Positions 31,820 to 41,367 of a stretch of DNA of 64,000 nt are shown here, one piece after another. Below the pieces are notes generated by a model. That model made no database searches and was not told the origin of the DNA. It worked only from the letters and a program-made list of their open reading frames with translations. This DNA is from Lentihominibacter butyricus (GTDB lineage Bacteria; Bacillota; Clostridia; Peptostreptococcales; Anaerovoracaceae). Each line of letters opens with the position of its first letter. The first letter of the stretch is position 1. The stretch spans positions 84,872-148,871 of the forward strand of contig NZ_JAOQJP010000007.1 in assembly GCF_025567305.1 (NCBI RefSeq). Direction: 5' to 3'. Position numbers and translations under genes: made by a program.

Positions 31820-33103
31820 ATGAAACCAACATTAATTTCAAAAGAAAACAACGAAGCAAAATTCACTATGGACTTTACCGCAGAGGAATTTGAGAATTCA
31901 GTGATAAATGTCTATAAGGCTCAGAAGGATAAATTCACTATCGACGGCTTTAGAAAAGGCAAGGCGCCCAGAAGCATCATAGAGAAGAAGTACGGAGAAG
32001 GCATATTCTTTGAAGATGCTATCAATGATCTCTTCTCGACTTATTATCCGCAGGCTGTAGAAGCACTTTCACTGGACGTTATCGACAGTCCGAGAGCTGA
32101 ATTCGGCGAGATCAAGAAGGGCGAAGACTTCACAGTTACTATTACTGTTGAATGCTATCCTGAGATCACGGTAAAAGACTACAAGGGTGTTGAGATCGAA
32201 GCTGTAAGCAGCGAAGTTACAGACGAGGATATAGACAACGAACTCAAGGCAAGAGCTAAGAGAAATGCCAGAATGGTGACTGTAGACAGACCTGCAAAAG
32301 AAGGAGACACTGTCCTCATCGATTACGAAGGCTGGGTAGGAGACGATCAGTTCGAAGGCGGCACTGCGGAAAGACAGCCTCTCAAGCTGGGTTCAGGCAC
32401 ATTCATTCCTGGATTTGAAGAACAGCTCGTCGGTGTAAGCACAGGTGAAGACAAAGACGTAAAGGTTACTTTCCCTGAAGAGTATCATGCAGCAGATCTC
32501 GCAGGAAAAGAAGCGGTATTCAAGTGCAAGGTCCACGAAGTCAAGGAAGAAGAGATCCCTGAGATCAACGATGAGTTCGTAAAGGACATCAGCGAATTCG
32601 ATACACTTGACGAGTTCAAGGCTGACATCAGAAAAGAACTCGAAAAGTCAAAGGCTTCAAGAGCAGAAAACTCAATGAAAAACGCTGTTCTTGCAAAGGT
32701 GTTCGAAGCAAACGATATCGATGTTCCTAAGCCGCTCGTTGAAAGCGAACTCGACAGCACTATGTCAGAATTCGACCAGCAGCTCAGAAGCCAGGGGCTC
32801 GATCTGAACACTTACATGGAATACATCGGCAAGAACACTAAGGAGTTAAGAGACGAGCTCAGAGAAGAAGCTGAAAAGAAAGTGAAGACGAGAATGATCG
32901 TGACTGCTGTTGCAGATCAGGAGAACTTCGAAGTAACTGACGAAGAGATCAGCACTGAGATCGAAAACATGGGTAAACAGTATGGCATCGAAGCTGACAA
33001 GATCAGAGAGATGCTGGGAGCACAGAATATCGGCATGATCGCAGGCGACATCAAGATCAGAAAAGCAGTCGAATTCATGTACGACAACGCTGTGAAAAAA
33101 TAG
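31820..33103 (+). CDS. tig: Trigger factor (ribosome-bound chaperone)
   Basis: A 427-aa chaperone and peptidyl-prolyl isomerase. The ribosome-binding signature is FRKGKAPRSIIEKKYG near residue 45. The FKBP-like PPIase domain is at about 150-240 (GDTVLIDYEGWVGD; LGSGTFIPGFEEQLVG). A helical C-terminal cradle follows. Codon use is biased as in highly expressed genes. First gene of the classical tig-clpP-clpX-lon-engB order of Firmicutes, with GAGGAGG before the ATG. Confidence 0.97.
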   Translation: MKPTLISKENNEAKFTMDFTAEEFENSVINVYKAQKDKFTIDGFRKGKAPRSIIEKKYGEGIFFEDAINDLFSTYYPQAVEALSLDVIDSPRAEFGEIKKGEDFTVTITVECYPEITVKDYKGVEIEAVSSEVTDEDIDNELKARAKRNARMVTVDRPAKEGDTVLIDYEGWVGDDQFEGGTAERQPLKLGSGTFIPGFEEQLVGVSTGEDKDVKVTFPEEYHAADLAGKEAVFKCKVHEVKEEEIPEINDEFVKDISEFDTLDEFKADIRKELEKSKASRAENSMKNAVLAKVFEANDIDVPKPLVESELDSTMSEFDQQLRSQGLDLNTYMEYIGKNTKELRDELREEAEKKVKTRMIVTAVADQENFEVTDEEISTEIENMGKQYGIEADKIREMLGAQNIGMIAGDIKIRKAVEFMYDNAVKK

Positions 33104-33125
33104 GCAGAAATAAGGAGGTCCGGAT

Positions 33126-33707
33126 ATGGCATTAGTACCATATGTTATTGAGCAGACAAGCAGAGGAGAAAGGTCTTACGATATATACTCGAGACTTTTG
33201 AAAGACAGGATAATATTTTTAGGGGAGGCTATCGACGAGCATATAGCCAGCCTTGTAGTCGCTCAGTTGTTATTTTTGGAAGCTGAAGATCCGGATAAGG
33301 ATATAAATATATATATAAACAGCCCCGGCGGTTCCGTGACCGCCGGCATGGCTATTTATGACACCATGCAGTATGTAAAGCCTGAGGTTTCCACGATATG
33401 CGTGGGAATGGCAGCGAGCATGGGCGCATTTTTACTGTCGGCAGGCCAGAAGGGCAAGCGCTTTGCACTTCCGAATGCCGAGATCATGATCCATCAGCCG
33501 CTCGGAGGTGTGCAGGGACAGGCTGAAGACATAAAGATACATGCTGAATGGATCCTGAAGACGAGAGAAAAGCTGAACAGAATACTCAGTGAAAACACAG
33601 GACAGCCCTTAGATGTTATTGCCAGAGACACAGACAGAGATAATTTCATGTCAGCGGAAGATGCTGTGAAATACGGCCTTATTGACAAGGTGATAAAAGA
33701 CAGATAG
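33126..33707 (+). CDS. clpP: ATP-dependent Clp protease proteolytic subunit
   Basis: A 193-aa serine protease forming the 14-mer degradation chamber. Catalytic residues by position: S98 (MAASMGAF), H123 (MIHQPLGG) and D172 (TDRDNF). The N-terminal VPYVIEQTSRGERSYDIYSR is canonical. It is followed 16 nt later by its partner unfoldase clpX. No CtsR operator was recognised upstream. Confidence 0.97.
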   Translation: MALVPYVIEQTSRGERSYDIYSRLLKDRIIFLGEAIDEHIASLVVAQLLFLEAEDPDKDINIYINSPGGSVTAGMAIYDTMQYVKPEVSTICVGMAASMGAFLLSAGQKGKRFALPNAEIMIHQPLGGVQGQAEDIKIHAEWILKTREKLNRILSENTGQPLDVIARDTDRDNFMSAEDAVKYGLIDKVIKDR

Positions 33708-33723
33708 ACAGGGGTGGTTATTT

Positions 33724-35010
33724 ATGAGTAAATACGACGAAAACAACGAGCTGAGATGTTCGTTCTGCGGCAAGCCTCAGAGCCAGGTGAAGAGACTGAT
33801 AAGCGGATCAGGGGTGTATATATGCAATGAGTGCATAGAGCTGTGTCAGGATATACTGAACGCAGAGGAGTCAAAGCATATTGCAGAGCAGGACGGCATT
33901 GCAGTCCAGAATGACAGACTGCCTAAGCCTAAGGAGATCGACGATATCCTTTCCGAGTACGTGATCGGTCAGGAAGAGGCGAAGAAGGCTCTCGCGGTAG
34001 CAGTTTACAACCATTACAAGAGGATAAACTGCGCGACTGATGATGACGGCGTCGAGATACAGAAGAGCAATATCATCATGGTCGGACCTACAGGTTCGGG
34101 CAAGACGCTGCTCGCACAGACGCTTGCGAAGATACTGAACGTTCCGTTCGCGATCGCGGATGCTACTGCACTGACAGAAGCCGGATATGTGGGCGAGGAT
34201 GTCGAGAATATACTTCTGAAGCTGATACAGGCTGCAGATTATGACATAGAAAAAGCACAGCGTGGAATAATCTACGTTGATGAAATAGATAAGATTTCGA
34301 GAAAATCGGAGAATCCGTCGATCACAAGAGATGTGAGCGGCGAGGGAGTGCAGCAGGCGCTCCTCAAGATACTGGAGGGTACTGTGGCAAATGTGCCGCC
34401 GCAGGGAGGAAGAAAGCATCCCCATCAGGATTTTCTCCAGTTCGATACGACGAACGTGCTGTTCATATGCGGCGGAGCGTTCGACGGACTTGACAAAGTC
34501 ATACAGAGAAGGATCGGCGAGAAGACGATCGGATTCAATTCCAACGTCGAAGGCAGCAAGGTCGATGAGTCCGATCTGCTGAAGAACATACAGCCTGAGG
34601 ATCTTCTCAAATACGGTCTGATACCTGAGTTCATCGGCAGACTTCCTGTGCTCGTGACTCTCGAGGAGCTGTCAAAGGACGCTCTTGTGAGGATAATCAC
34701 CGAGCCTAAGAACGCGCTTATAAAGCAGTACAGAAAGCTGTTCGCGATGGATGACGTGGAGCTCGAGGTCACAGACGATGCTGTCGAAGCGATAGCTGAG
34801 CAGGCGCTCGAGAGAAAGACAGGCGCGAGAGGTCTCAGAGGCATCATGGAAAAGATCATGAACAATATAATGTATGAACTGCCTTCGAGAGACGATGTGA
34901 ACAAGTGTATAATAACTAGGGAAACCGTAGAAGCGGAAAAAGATCCTGAACTTGTATTGACAGAGCCTGGACTCGCAAAAGAAAAGGAAGCTAAGGCAGA
35001 AACGGCGTAA
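33724..35010 (+). CDS. clpX: ATP-dependent Clp unfoldase ClpX
   Basis: A 428-aa AAA+ unfoldase feeding ClpP. The N-terminal zinc-binding domain has CSFCGKPQ and CNECIELC. Walker A is GPTGSGKTLLAQ, Walker B IIYVDEIDKI, and the ClpP-contacting IGF loop is seen in GEKTIGFNSN. Length is normal. A hairpin with a T-tract follows immediately (35021-35048), so clpX may end one transcript. Confidence 0.97.
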   Translation: MSKYDENNELRCSFCGKPQSQVKRLISGSGVYICNECIELCQDILNAEESKHIAEQDGIAVQNDRLPKPKEIDDILSEYVIGQEEAKKALAVAVYNHYKRINCATDDDGVEIQKSNIIMVGPTGSGKTLLAQTLAKILNVPFAIADATALTEAGYVGEDVENILLKLIQAADYDIEKAQRGIIYVDEIDKISRKSENPSITRDVSGEGVQQALLKILEGTVANVPPQGGRKHPHQDFLQFDTTNVLFICGGAFDGLDKVIQRRIGEKTIGFNSNVEGSKVDESDLLKNIQPEDLLKYGLIPEFIGRLPVLVTLEELSKDALVRIITEPKNALIKQYRKLFAMDDVELEVTDDAVEAIAEQALERKTGARGLRGIMEKIMNNIMYELPSRDDVNKCIITRETVEAEKDPELVLTEPGLAKEKEAKAETA

Positions 35011-35020
35011 GTGAAATGAC

Positions 35021-35048
35021 AGGCGGCTTTTTGTAAGTCGCCTTTTTC
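35021..35048 (+). terminator. Terminator between clpX and lon
   Basis: AGGCGGCTT (35021-35029) pairs with AAGTCGCCT (35035-35043), one G-T pair, then TTTTT. It may be partial, since lon has no clear promoter. Confidence 0.75.
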
Positions 35049-35130
35049 TGACATGACAGAAAAAGCGTCTTGCCCGCAGACTGGATGCAGAACGGCGCAG
35101 ACGTGATGTTATATGGAGGGTAGTATTAGT

Positions 35131-37542
35131 ATGGAAGATAACAACAAACCAAATGTTGACATAGATACGGAAAAAGATGATGATCAGATAACGGAGAACG
35201 TTACGGATGCTGATGAGATGCAGCTTCCGATGATCCCGCTCAGGGGACTTTCGGTGTTTCCGAACATGGTCCTTCATTTTGATATAGGAAGAGAGAAGTC
35301 GATAAACGCACTGGAAAAGGCTATGGTGACGAACCAGCACATATTCCTGGCTTCGCAGAAAGACGATGGTACGGATCTGCCTACGCCGGAAGACTTTTAC
35401 CATGTGGGTACAGTAGGAAAGATCAAGCAGATGCTGAAGCTTCCGGGAGATTCGATAAGAGTCCTGGTCGAGGGCGTATGCAGAGGCGCTATCGAGGATG
35501 TGATGTTCGAGGTGCCTTACTTCAAGTGCCGCATAAGAAAGATCGAGGAGCCTGAGTATCCTGCTGACGATGCGGAAGCGGAAGCACTGATGAGGACTGT
35601 CCTTTCCAGCTTCGACGAGTATATAAACCTTAACAGGAATCTGGCTGCAGAGATCTTTGCATCTGTAGTGACGATAGAGGATCCGGGCAGGATGGCGGAT
35701 ATGATCGCGTCTCACCTTGAGATCAAGCTTGAGGACAAGCAGCGTCTTCTCGAGACCATAGATCCGAAGGAGCGTCTTGAGACTCTCAACACGATGCTGA
35801 CAAAGGAGATCGAGATCCTCAACATCGAACAGGATATCTCGAGCAAGGTGAAATCCCAGATAAACAAGAATCAGAGAGAATACTATCTGCGCGAGCAGAT
35901 GAGAGCTATACAGGAAGAGCTCGGTGTGTCCGAGGACGTCGAAGATGAAGTCGCAGGATTCACTGAACAGCTCGAAAAGCTCGATCTTGAAGAGAAGACA
36001 AAGGAAAAAGTAGAAAAGGAGATCAGCAGATTTTCCAAGATGCAGCCGTCATCGGCAGAAGCGACTGTGAGCAGGAACTATATCGAGACGATACTCGGAC
36101 TGCCGTGGAACACTGAGAGCGAAGACAATATCGACCTCAACAAGGCCGAAGAAATACTGAACGAGGATCATTACGGGCTGGACAAGGTAAAGGAGAGAGT
36201 TCTCGAATACCTTGCGGTAATGCAGCTTTCAAAGGGACTCAAGGGTCCTATCCTCTGTCTCGTAGGTCCTCCGGGAGTCGGCAAGACTTCGATCGCAAGG
36301 AGCATCGCAAGATCCATAGGCAGAGAGTTCGTCAGGATGTCACTCGGCGGAGTGAGAGACGAGGCTGAGATAAGAGGACACAGAAGGACGTATATCGGTG
36401 CTATACCGGGAAGGATCATCGGATCGATAAAGGACTGCGGTACGAAGAACCCTGTTTTCCTGCTTGACGAGGTCGACAAGATCGGCGCGGACTACAAGGG
36501 TGATCCGGCTTCTGCACTGCTGGAAGTCCTCGATCCGGAACAGAACAAGGACTTTACGGATCACTACCTCGAAGTGCCGTTCGATCTTTCAAAGGTGATG
36601 TTCATAACGACTGCGAATACCACGAGCACTATACCGAGACCGCTTCTCGACAGGATGGAGGTCCTTGAAGTCAGCGGATATACTGAAGAGGACAAGCTGC
36701 AGATCGCGGAGAAATATCTCGTGCCTAAGCAGGTTAAGGAAAACGGTCTGACGAAGAGCAACATCTCGTTTACAGAGACAGGACTCAGGACACTGATCAA
36801 TTATTATACGAGAGAATCCGGAGTGAGAAATCTCGAGAGAGAGATCGGCAATCTCTGCAGAAAAGTCGCAAAGAATGTCGTATGCGGCGATACTAAGAAG
36901 GTCAGCATCACTGGCAAAAAGGTGCAGGAGCTGCTGGGCAAGAAGAGATTCAGATTCGATATAATAAAGGGCGAGACCGAGGTCGGAGTGACTACCGGAC
37001 TTGCATGGACGGTGGTCGGAGGCGACACGCTGTTCATCGAGACCACAGCTGTTCCCGGAAACGGCAAGCTCGTGCTGACGGGACAGATGGGCGATGTGAT
37101 GCAAGAATCCGCAAAAGCCGGCCTGAGCTACATCAGATCGGTGAGCAAGAAACTGAAGATAGACGAAGACTTTTACAAAAAATACGATCTGCATGTCCAT
37201 ATACCTGAAGGTGCGATACCTAAAGACGGTCCGTCGGCAGGTGTGACGATGTGCACTGCTATAATTTCCACACTCACGGGTATCCCTGTGAGAAAGGATA
37301 TCGCGATGACAGGTGAGATCACGCTGAGAGGAAAGGTGCTGCCTGTCGGGGGTATCAGAGAAAAAGTCATGGCTGCACACAGAGCCGGCATCAGAAAGGT
37401 GCTGCTCCCTGCAGAAAACGATGTCGATATACAGGATATCCCGGAAGTGGTGAGAAATGATATGGAATTCGTGCTCCTTCGAAATGTCGATGATGCACTG
37501 AAAGAAGTTCTCGTAAAGGATAAGAAAAATGAAGATAAATAA
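35131..37542 (+). CDS. lon: ATP-dependent protease Lon
   Basis: An 803-aa AAA+ serine protease. The N-terminal LAN domain starts LPMIPLRGLSVFPNMVLHFD. The ATPase has Walker A GPPGVGKTSIA and Walker B FLLDEVDK. The C-terminal protease has S702 in DGPSAGVTM and a downstream lysine. ATG 35131 is preferred because GGAGGG (35115-35120) sits between it and an in-frame ATG at 35113. Its end overlaps engB by 14 nt. Confidence 0.96.
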   Translation: MEDNNKPNVDIDTEKDDDQITENVTDADEMQLPMIPLRGLSVFPNMVLHFDIGREKSINALEKAMVTNQHIFLASQKDDGTDLPTPEDFYHVGTVGKIKQMLKLPGDSIRVLVEGVCRGAIEDVMFEVPYFKCRIRKIEEPEYPADDAEAEALMRTVLSSFDEYINLNRNLAAEIFASVVTIEDPGRMADMIASHLEIKLEDKQRLLETIDPKERLETLNTMLTKEIEILNIEQDISSKVKSQINKNQREYYLREQMRAIQEELGVSEDVEDEVAGFTEQLEKLDLEEKTKEKVEKEISRFSKMQPSSAEATVSRNYIETILGLPWNTESEDNIDLNKAEEILNEDHYGLDKVKERVLEYLAVMQLSKGLKGPILCLVGPPGVGKTSIARSIARSIGREFVRMSLGGVRDEAEIRGHRRTYIGAIPGRIIGSIKDCGTKNPVFLLDEVDKIGADYKGDPASALLEVLDPEQNKDFTDHYLEVPFDLSKVMFITTANTTSTIPRPLLDRMEVLEVSGYTEEDKLQIAEKYLVPKQVKENGLTKSNISFTETGLRTLINYYTRESGVRNLEREIGNLCRKVAKNVVCGDTKKVSITGKKVQELLGKKRFRFDIIKGETEVGVTTGLAWTVVGGDTLFIETTAVPGNGKLVLTGQMGDVMQESAKAGLSYIRSVSKKLKIDEDFYKKYDLHVHIPEGAIPKDGPSAGVTMCTAIISTLTGIPVRKDIAMTGEITLRGKVLPVGGIREKVMAAHRAGIRKVLLPAENDVDIQDIPEVVRNDMEFVLLRNVDDALKEVLVKDKKNEDK

Positions 37543-38122
37543 ATCTGATCTCGAGACTGTTGCGGTAAAGCCGTCCCAGTATCCGGCGCCGGATCTCAGG
37601 GAGATCGCGTTCGCGGGACGGTCCAACGTGGGAAAATCTTCTCTCCTCAACCTGCTGACAGGCAGGAGGAAGCTGGCCAGAGTGAGCGGCAGTCCCGGGA
37701 AGACCAGAACGATAAACTTTTATATAATAAACGATGCGTTTCGCATAGTCGACCTCCCGGGATACGGATATGCCAAAGTGGCTAAGTCTGTGTCGGCAGG
37801 CTGGGGCGAGATGATGGAGCGGTATCTGCAGAACAGAGAGAATCTCGTAAAGGTGGTGCAGCTCGTGGACATCAGGCATGCTCCGTCAAAGCAGGATGTC
37901 GAGATGTATGAGTATCTCAGACATTACGGTCTTGACGGGCTGGTGGTGGCGACGAAGGCTGACAAGATTTCGAGAAACCAGATGGCAAAACAGATGAAGC
38001 TGATAAAGCAGACGCTGGGCCTGTCGTCGGAAGATGTGGTGATACCGGTATCCGCACTGAAAAAGACAGGGTATCAGGAGCTTCTTGATGAAATGGAAAA
38101 AATACTGGAGGCGCAGGAGTAA
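37529..38122 (+). CDS. engB: Ribosome-biogenesis GTPase EngB (YsxC)
   Basis: A 197-aa TRAFAC GTPase needed for 50S subunit assembly. G1 is GRSNVGKSSLLN, G2 PGKTRTINFY, G3 DLPGYGYAKV, G4 TKAD and G5 SALKKTG. It overlaps the lon gene by 14 nt, as is common (lon-engB), and its stop overlaps the next start (TAATG). Confidence 0.97.
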   Translation: MKINKSDLETVAVKPSQYPAPDLREIAFAGRSNVGKSSLLNLLTGRRKLARVSGSPGKTRTINFYIINDAFRIVDLPGYGYAKVAKSVSAGWGEMMERYLQNRENLVKVVQLVDIRHAPSKQDVEMYEYLRHYGLDGLVVATKADKISRNQMAKQMKLIKQTLGLSSEDVVIPVSALKKTGYQELLDEMEKILEAQE

Positions 38123-38466
38123 TGCAGTTTTTTGGACTCAGAGTTCTTATAAAGAGGATAAAGGCCATCAGATTCATGATGGCTGACAGATCTGTGCCCA
38201 AAAGAAAAAAGGCTCTTGTCATAGCCGGTATAATATACCTTTTCCTGCCGATAGATCTCATTCCGCCGATACTTTTTCCGATCGCGTGGATGGACGATCT
38301 GGCGCTGTGGCTGTTCATACTGTGGTATCTCAGAGACGAGCTGGACAAGTACTGGAACGGCGGGAAAACATATGACTATTCAAAAAAGTACCGAGACAAA
38401 ACATTTGTAGATGATGTGGAATACGAAGTAAAGGAAAAAGAAGGAGAGGATTCTAATGGCAAATGA
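38122..38466 (+). CDS. YkvA-family DUF1232 membrane protein
   Basis: A 114-aa protein with one or two hydrophobic segments. The DUF1232 signature YLFLPIDLIPPILFPIAWMDD occurs at about residues 39-60, followed by LALWLFILWYLRDEL. The C-terminal tail is charged and presumably cytosolic. Function is unknown. It overlaps engB at its start and hpt at its end, so it belongs to the same transcription unit. Confidence 0.8.
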   Translation: MQFFGLRVLIKRIKAIRFMMADRSVPKRKKALVIAGIIYLFLPIDLIPPILFPIAWMDDLALWLFILWYLRDELDKYWNGGKTYDYSKKYRDKTFVDDVEYEVKEKEGEDSNGK

Positions 38467-38983
38467 TACGATAGGAACTGTAATGATAACGCAGGAGCAG
38501 ATCAGTGAGAGAGCTGCGCAGATCGGCAGAGAGATCGAAAAGGATTTCGATGGCGAACCGGTCGTGCTCGTAGGGATACTGAGAGGCGCGGTGATGTGGA
38601 TGGTAGACATCATGAAAAACGTCAACCTCGATATGGTGATAGATTTCATGGCTGTCAGCAGCTACGGATCATCGACGAAATCATCAGGCGTTGTCAGGAT
38701 CAACAAGGACCTGGATACGGACGTTGCCGGAAAGAATGTGATAATCGTTGAAGATATCGTGGATTCGGGAACTACGCTCAGCTACCTGAGAGGATATTTC
38801 GAGAACAGAGAGGCAAAGGCTGTAAAGATCTGCACGCTGCTCGACAAACCTTCGGGAAGAAAAGTCGATATAGACGTCGACTACATAGGATTTACTGTGG
38901 ACGACAGGTTTATCGTCGGCTACGGACTCGACTACGATCAGAGATACAGGAATCTCCCGTACATAACATATCTTGAAGAATAG
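38456..38983 (+). CDS. hpt: Hypoxanthine(-guanine) phosphoribosyltransferase
   Basis: A 175-aa purine-salvage enzyme making IMP/GMP from free bases and PRPP. The PRPP loop is VIIVEDIVDSGTTL and the N-terminal flexible region is VVLVGILRGAVMWM; FMAVSSYGSSTKSSG and VGYGLDYDQRYRNLPYI are typical. It starts inside the end of the DUF1232 gene with AAGGAGAGG upstream and ends before a strong terminator. Confidence 0.96.
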   Translation: MANDTIGTVMITQEQISERAAQIGREIEKDFDGEPVVLVGILRGAVMWMVDIMKNVNLDMVIDFMAVSSYGSSTKSSGVVRINKDLDTDVAGKNVIIVEDIVDSGTTLSYLRGYFENREAKAVKICTLLDKPSGRKVDIDVDYIGFTVDDRFIVGYGLDYDQRYRNLPYITYLEE

Positions 38984-39044
38984 AAGAAGAACAGTAAATG
39001 CTGAAGAGATCGAAGAATAAGTAAAGCAAATGAAATGATCACAG

Positions 39045-39090
39045 CGCCGCCGCGTCAGAGAATAACGTATCCTGATGCGGCGGCGTTTTT
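39045..39090. terminator. Strong terminator between hpt and spoVT (convergent)
   Basis: A 14-bp GC-rich stem CGCCGCCGCGTCAG (39045-39058) / CTGATGCGGCGGCG (39072-39085) with one G-T pair, then TTTTT. Confidence 0.9.
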
Positions 39091-39114
39091 GTATGGATTC
39101 AGGTTTGTACGGAT

Positions 39115-39606
39115 TCAGCTTTCCATCTGCTTCGCCAGAAGACCGGCTCCGAGTTCGGCAGTCTTGATCTCGAGTTCGCTGAGGACCCTGCCTTCAGGCG
39201 GCAGCACTGTCACAGATCCGATAGGGTCGCCGTTTGCAAGTATCGGGATCACGATTTTCTCAGGCCTTTCATATTTGCTTTTTTTCTGTATTATATCATC
39301 GAGATCTTCGTCGATAGCTCTGTTGACATAATCCTTCTGCTTCAGTCCCGAGACAGCAACGAACCGGTCTGTGTCGGATACGAGAACAGGAAGACCGAGT
39401 ACAGCTGCGGCTGATTCCGCAAAGCCTTCGGCTATATGGCCGAGCTCGCTCACAGGTGAGTATTTTTTAAGTATCACTTCTCCTGCAGTGCCGGTATAGA
39501 TCTCAAGAGGATCGCCTTCACGTATTCTGAGGATCTTTCTTATTTCTTTCGGGACCACGACACGCCCCAGGTCATCTATTCGTCTTACTATTCCAGTAGC
39601 TTTCAT
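39115..39606 (-). CDS. spoVT: Stage V sporulation protein T
   Basis: A 163-aa forespore transcription regulator. The N-terminal AbrB swapped-hairpin domain is MKATGIVRRIDDLGRVVVPK through LEIYTGTAGEVILKKYSP. A C-terminal GAF-like domain begins near residue 56. It is somewhat shorter than Bacillus SpoVT (178 aa), within the family range. Convergent with hpt and divergent from cls. I could not identify a convincing sigma-G promoter. Confidence 0.93.
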   Translation of the reverse strand: MKATGIVRRIDDLGRVVVPKEIRKILRIREGDPLEIYTGTAGEVILKKYSPVSELGHIAEGFAESAAAVLGLPVLVSDTDRFVAVSGLKQKDYVNRAIDEDLDDIIQKKSKYERPEKIVIPILANGDPIGSVTVLPPEGRVLSELEIKTAELGAGLLAKQMES

Positions 39607-39777
39607 TTGATTTCCTCCAGTAGGTTTTGTATACGCATATTATCTGTAAAAGATGGTTAAATATACATATGAAAGTCTTTGACTTTTGGCATTGCATGCA
39701 GTAACATTTTAATAGTATGTTCTTTCGAAGAAACATATTTATCACTAAAATAACAGCAGGAGAGACAGATAGATCAT

Positions 39778-41349
39778 ATGAGTAAAGCAGATAACAGCAG
39801 ATTAAGTGGATTGTGGAAGATAATATTCGGGCGTACTACGATACTGATAGTACTGCTTTTACTGCAGGTTCTGGTTCTGTGCGGCGGATTCGTGATACTG
39901 GGAAGACGTATCCTCATCATGAATTATGCGGTAGGATTCCTTGAGGTTTTCATACTTATGTACATTGTAAACAACCGGCAGAGCAGCAGCTTCAAGCTTA
40001 TGTGGATCATATTCATGCTTGTGGCACCGATCGTCGGGGTGGCGTTTTACCTTTTTACCAGGCTGCAGCCCGGAACGAGATTCATCGCCAGACGAGTCAT
40101 GGAACAGATAGACGAACAGGAACCGTTCCTGCAGGTAGATGGGAATGTGACCGAGGAACTGTACGAGTCGTCGAAGATGGAGGCCGGACTTTTCCGCTAT
40201 ATAAAGGAAAAAGGGCATTATCCCGTATACGGTGATGCCGCAGTGAAATATTTCCCGCTCGGTGAAGACAAGTTCAAAGAGCTCGTGTATCAGCTCGAAC
40301 AGGCAAAGGATTTTATCTTCATGGAGTATTTCATCGTCGCCTATGGTCATATGTGGGATACAGTGCTCAATATACTCAAAAGAAAAGTTCAGGCAGGCGT
40401 AGAAGTGAGATTCATGTACGACGGTACGTGTACTTTAGCGCTTCTTCCGAAAAACTATGACAAATACCTTGAGCGATACGGGATAAAATGCAGGATATTC
40501 TCACCGATGATGCCGTTTCTGTCGACACACCAGAACAACAGGGATCACAGGAAAATCGTCGTGATAGACGGGCATACCGCTTTCACAGGAGGAATAAATC
40601 TTGCCGATGAGTATATAAATGAAAAGGAAAGATTCGGACACTGGAAGGACACTGCCATAATGGTAAAGGGAAGAGCTGTGAACAGCTTTACACTGATGTT
40701 TCTGCAGATGTGGAATATCAGGGCAGAAGTTCCGGAAAACTACAACAGATATATGTTCAGAGGATACGGATCAGCGGCGCCGGACCGGTCTGTAAAGACC
40801 GGCGGATATATAGCGCCGTACGGCGACAGCCCGCTCGATCATGAAGAGGTCGGCGAGAAAGTATATATGGATATACTGAACACTGCAAACGACTATGTGC
40901 ACATAATGACGCCATACCTGATACTCGATGAAGAGATGATCGACACGATCATATTCGCAGCGCAGAGAGGCGTAGATGTGAAGCTGATACTGCCGCATAT
41001 ACCTGACAAGAAGTACGCGTACTGGCTCGCGAGGACGCACTACAAGGAGCTCATTGCCGAGGGCGTCGAGATATACGAGTACACGCCGGGGTTCGTACAC
41101 GCCAAGGTGTTCACCAGCGATGATGAAAAAGCTGTCGTCGGGACGATCAACCTTGATTTCAGGAGTCTGTATCTGCATTTTGAATGCGCTGCATATATAT
41201 GGAAGAACCCTGTTGTGCACGATGTGGAGTCGGATTTCCAGAAGACTCTGGACAAATGCCAGCAGATAACGATGCAGAGCTGCAATGAATACAATATAAT
41301 ATACAGGATAATAGGAAGAGTGCTGCGCTTTGTCGCGCCTCTCATGTAA
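39778..41349 (+). CDS. cls: Cardiolipin synthase
   Basis: A 523-aa phospholipase-D-superfamily membrane enzyme that makes cardiolipin from two phosphatidylglycerols. Two or three N-terminal transmembrane helices are followed by two HKD motifs: HRKIVVIDGHTAFTGG and HAKVFTSDDEKAVVGTIN. WGTVLNIL-like DTVLNILKRKVQAGVEVRFM is also typical. It heads a run with the deaminase and spoVB genes. Confidence 0.93.
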   Translation: MSKADNSRLSGLWKIIFGRTTILIVLLLLQVLVLCGGFVILGRRILIMNYAVGFLEVFILMYIVNNRQSSSFKLMWIIFMLVAPIVGVAFYLFTRLQPGTRFIARRVMEQIDEQEPFLQVDGNVTEELYESSKMEAGLFRYIKEKGHYPVYGDAAVKYFPLGEDKFKELVYQLEQAKDFIFMEYFIVAYGHMWDTVLNILKRKVQAGVEVRFMYDGTCTLALLPKNYDKYLERYGIKCRIFSPMMPFLSTHQNNRDHRKIVVIDGHTAFTGGINLADEYINEKERFGHWKDTAIMVKGRAVNSFTLMFLQMWNIRAEVPENYNRYMFRGYGSAAPDRSVKTGGYIAPYGDSPLDHEEVGEKVYMDILNTANDYVHIMTPYLILDEEMIDTIIFAAQRGVDVKLILPHIPDKKYAYWLARTHYKELIAEGVEIYEYTPGFVHAKVFTSDDEKAVVGTINLDFRSLYLHFECAAYIWKNPVVHDVESDFQKTLDKCQQITMQSCNEYNIIYRIIGRVLRFVAPLM

Positions 41350-41367
41350 AAAAGAAAGGAAAACGTG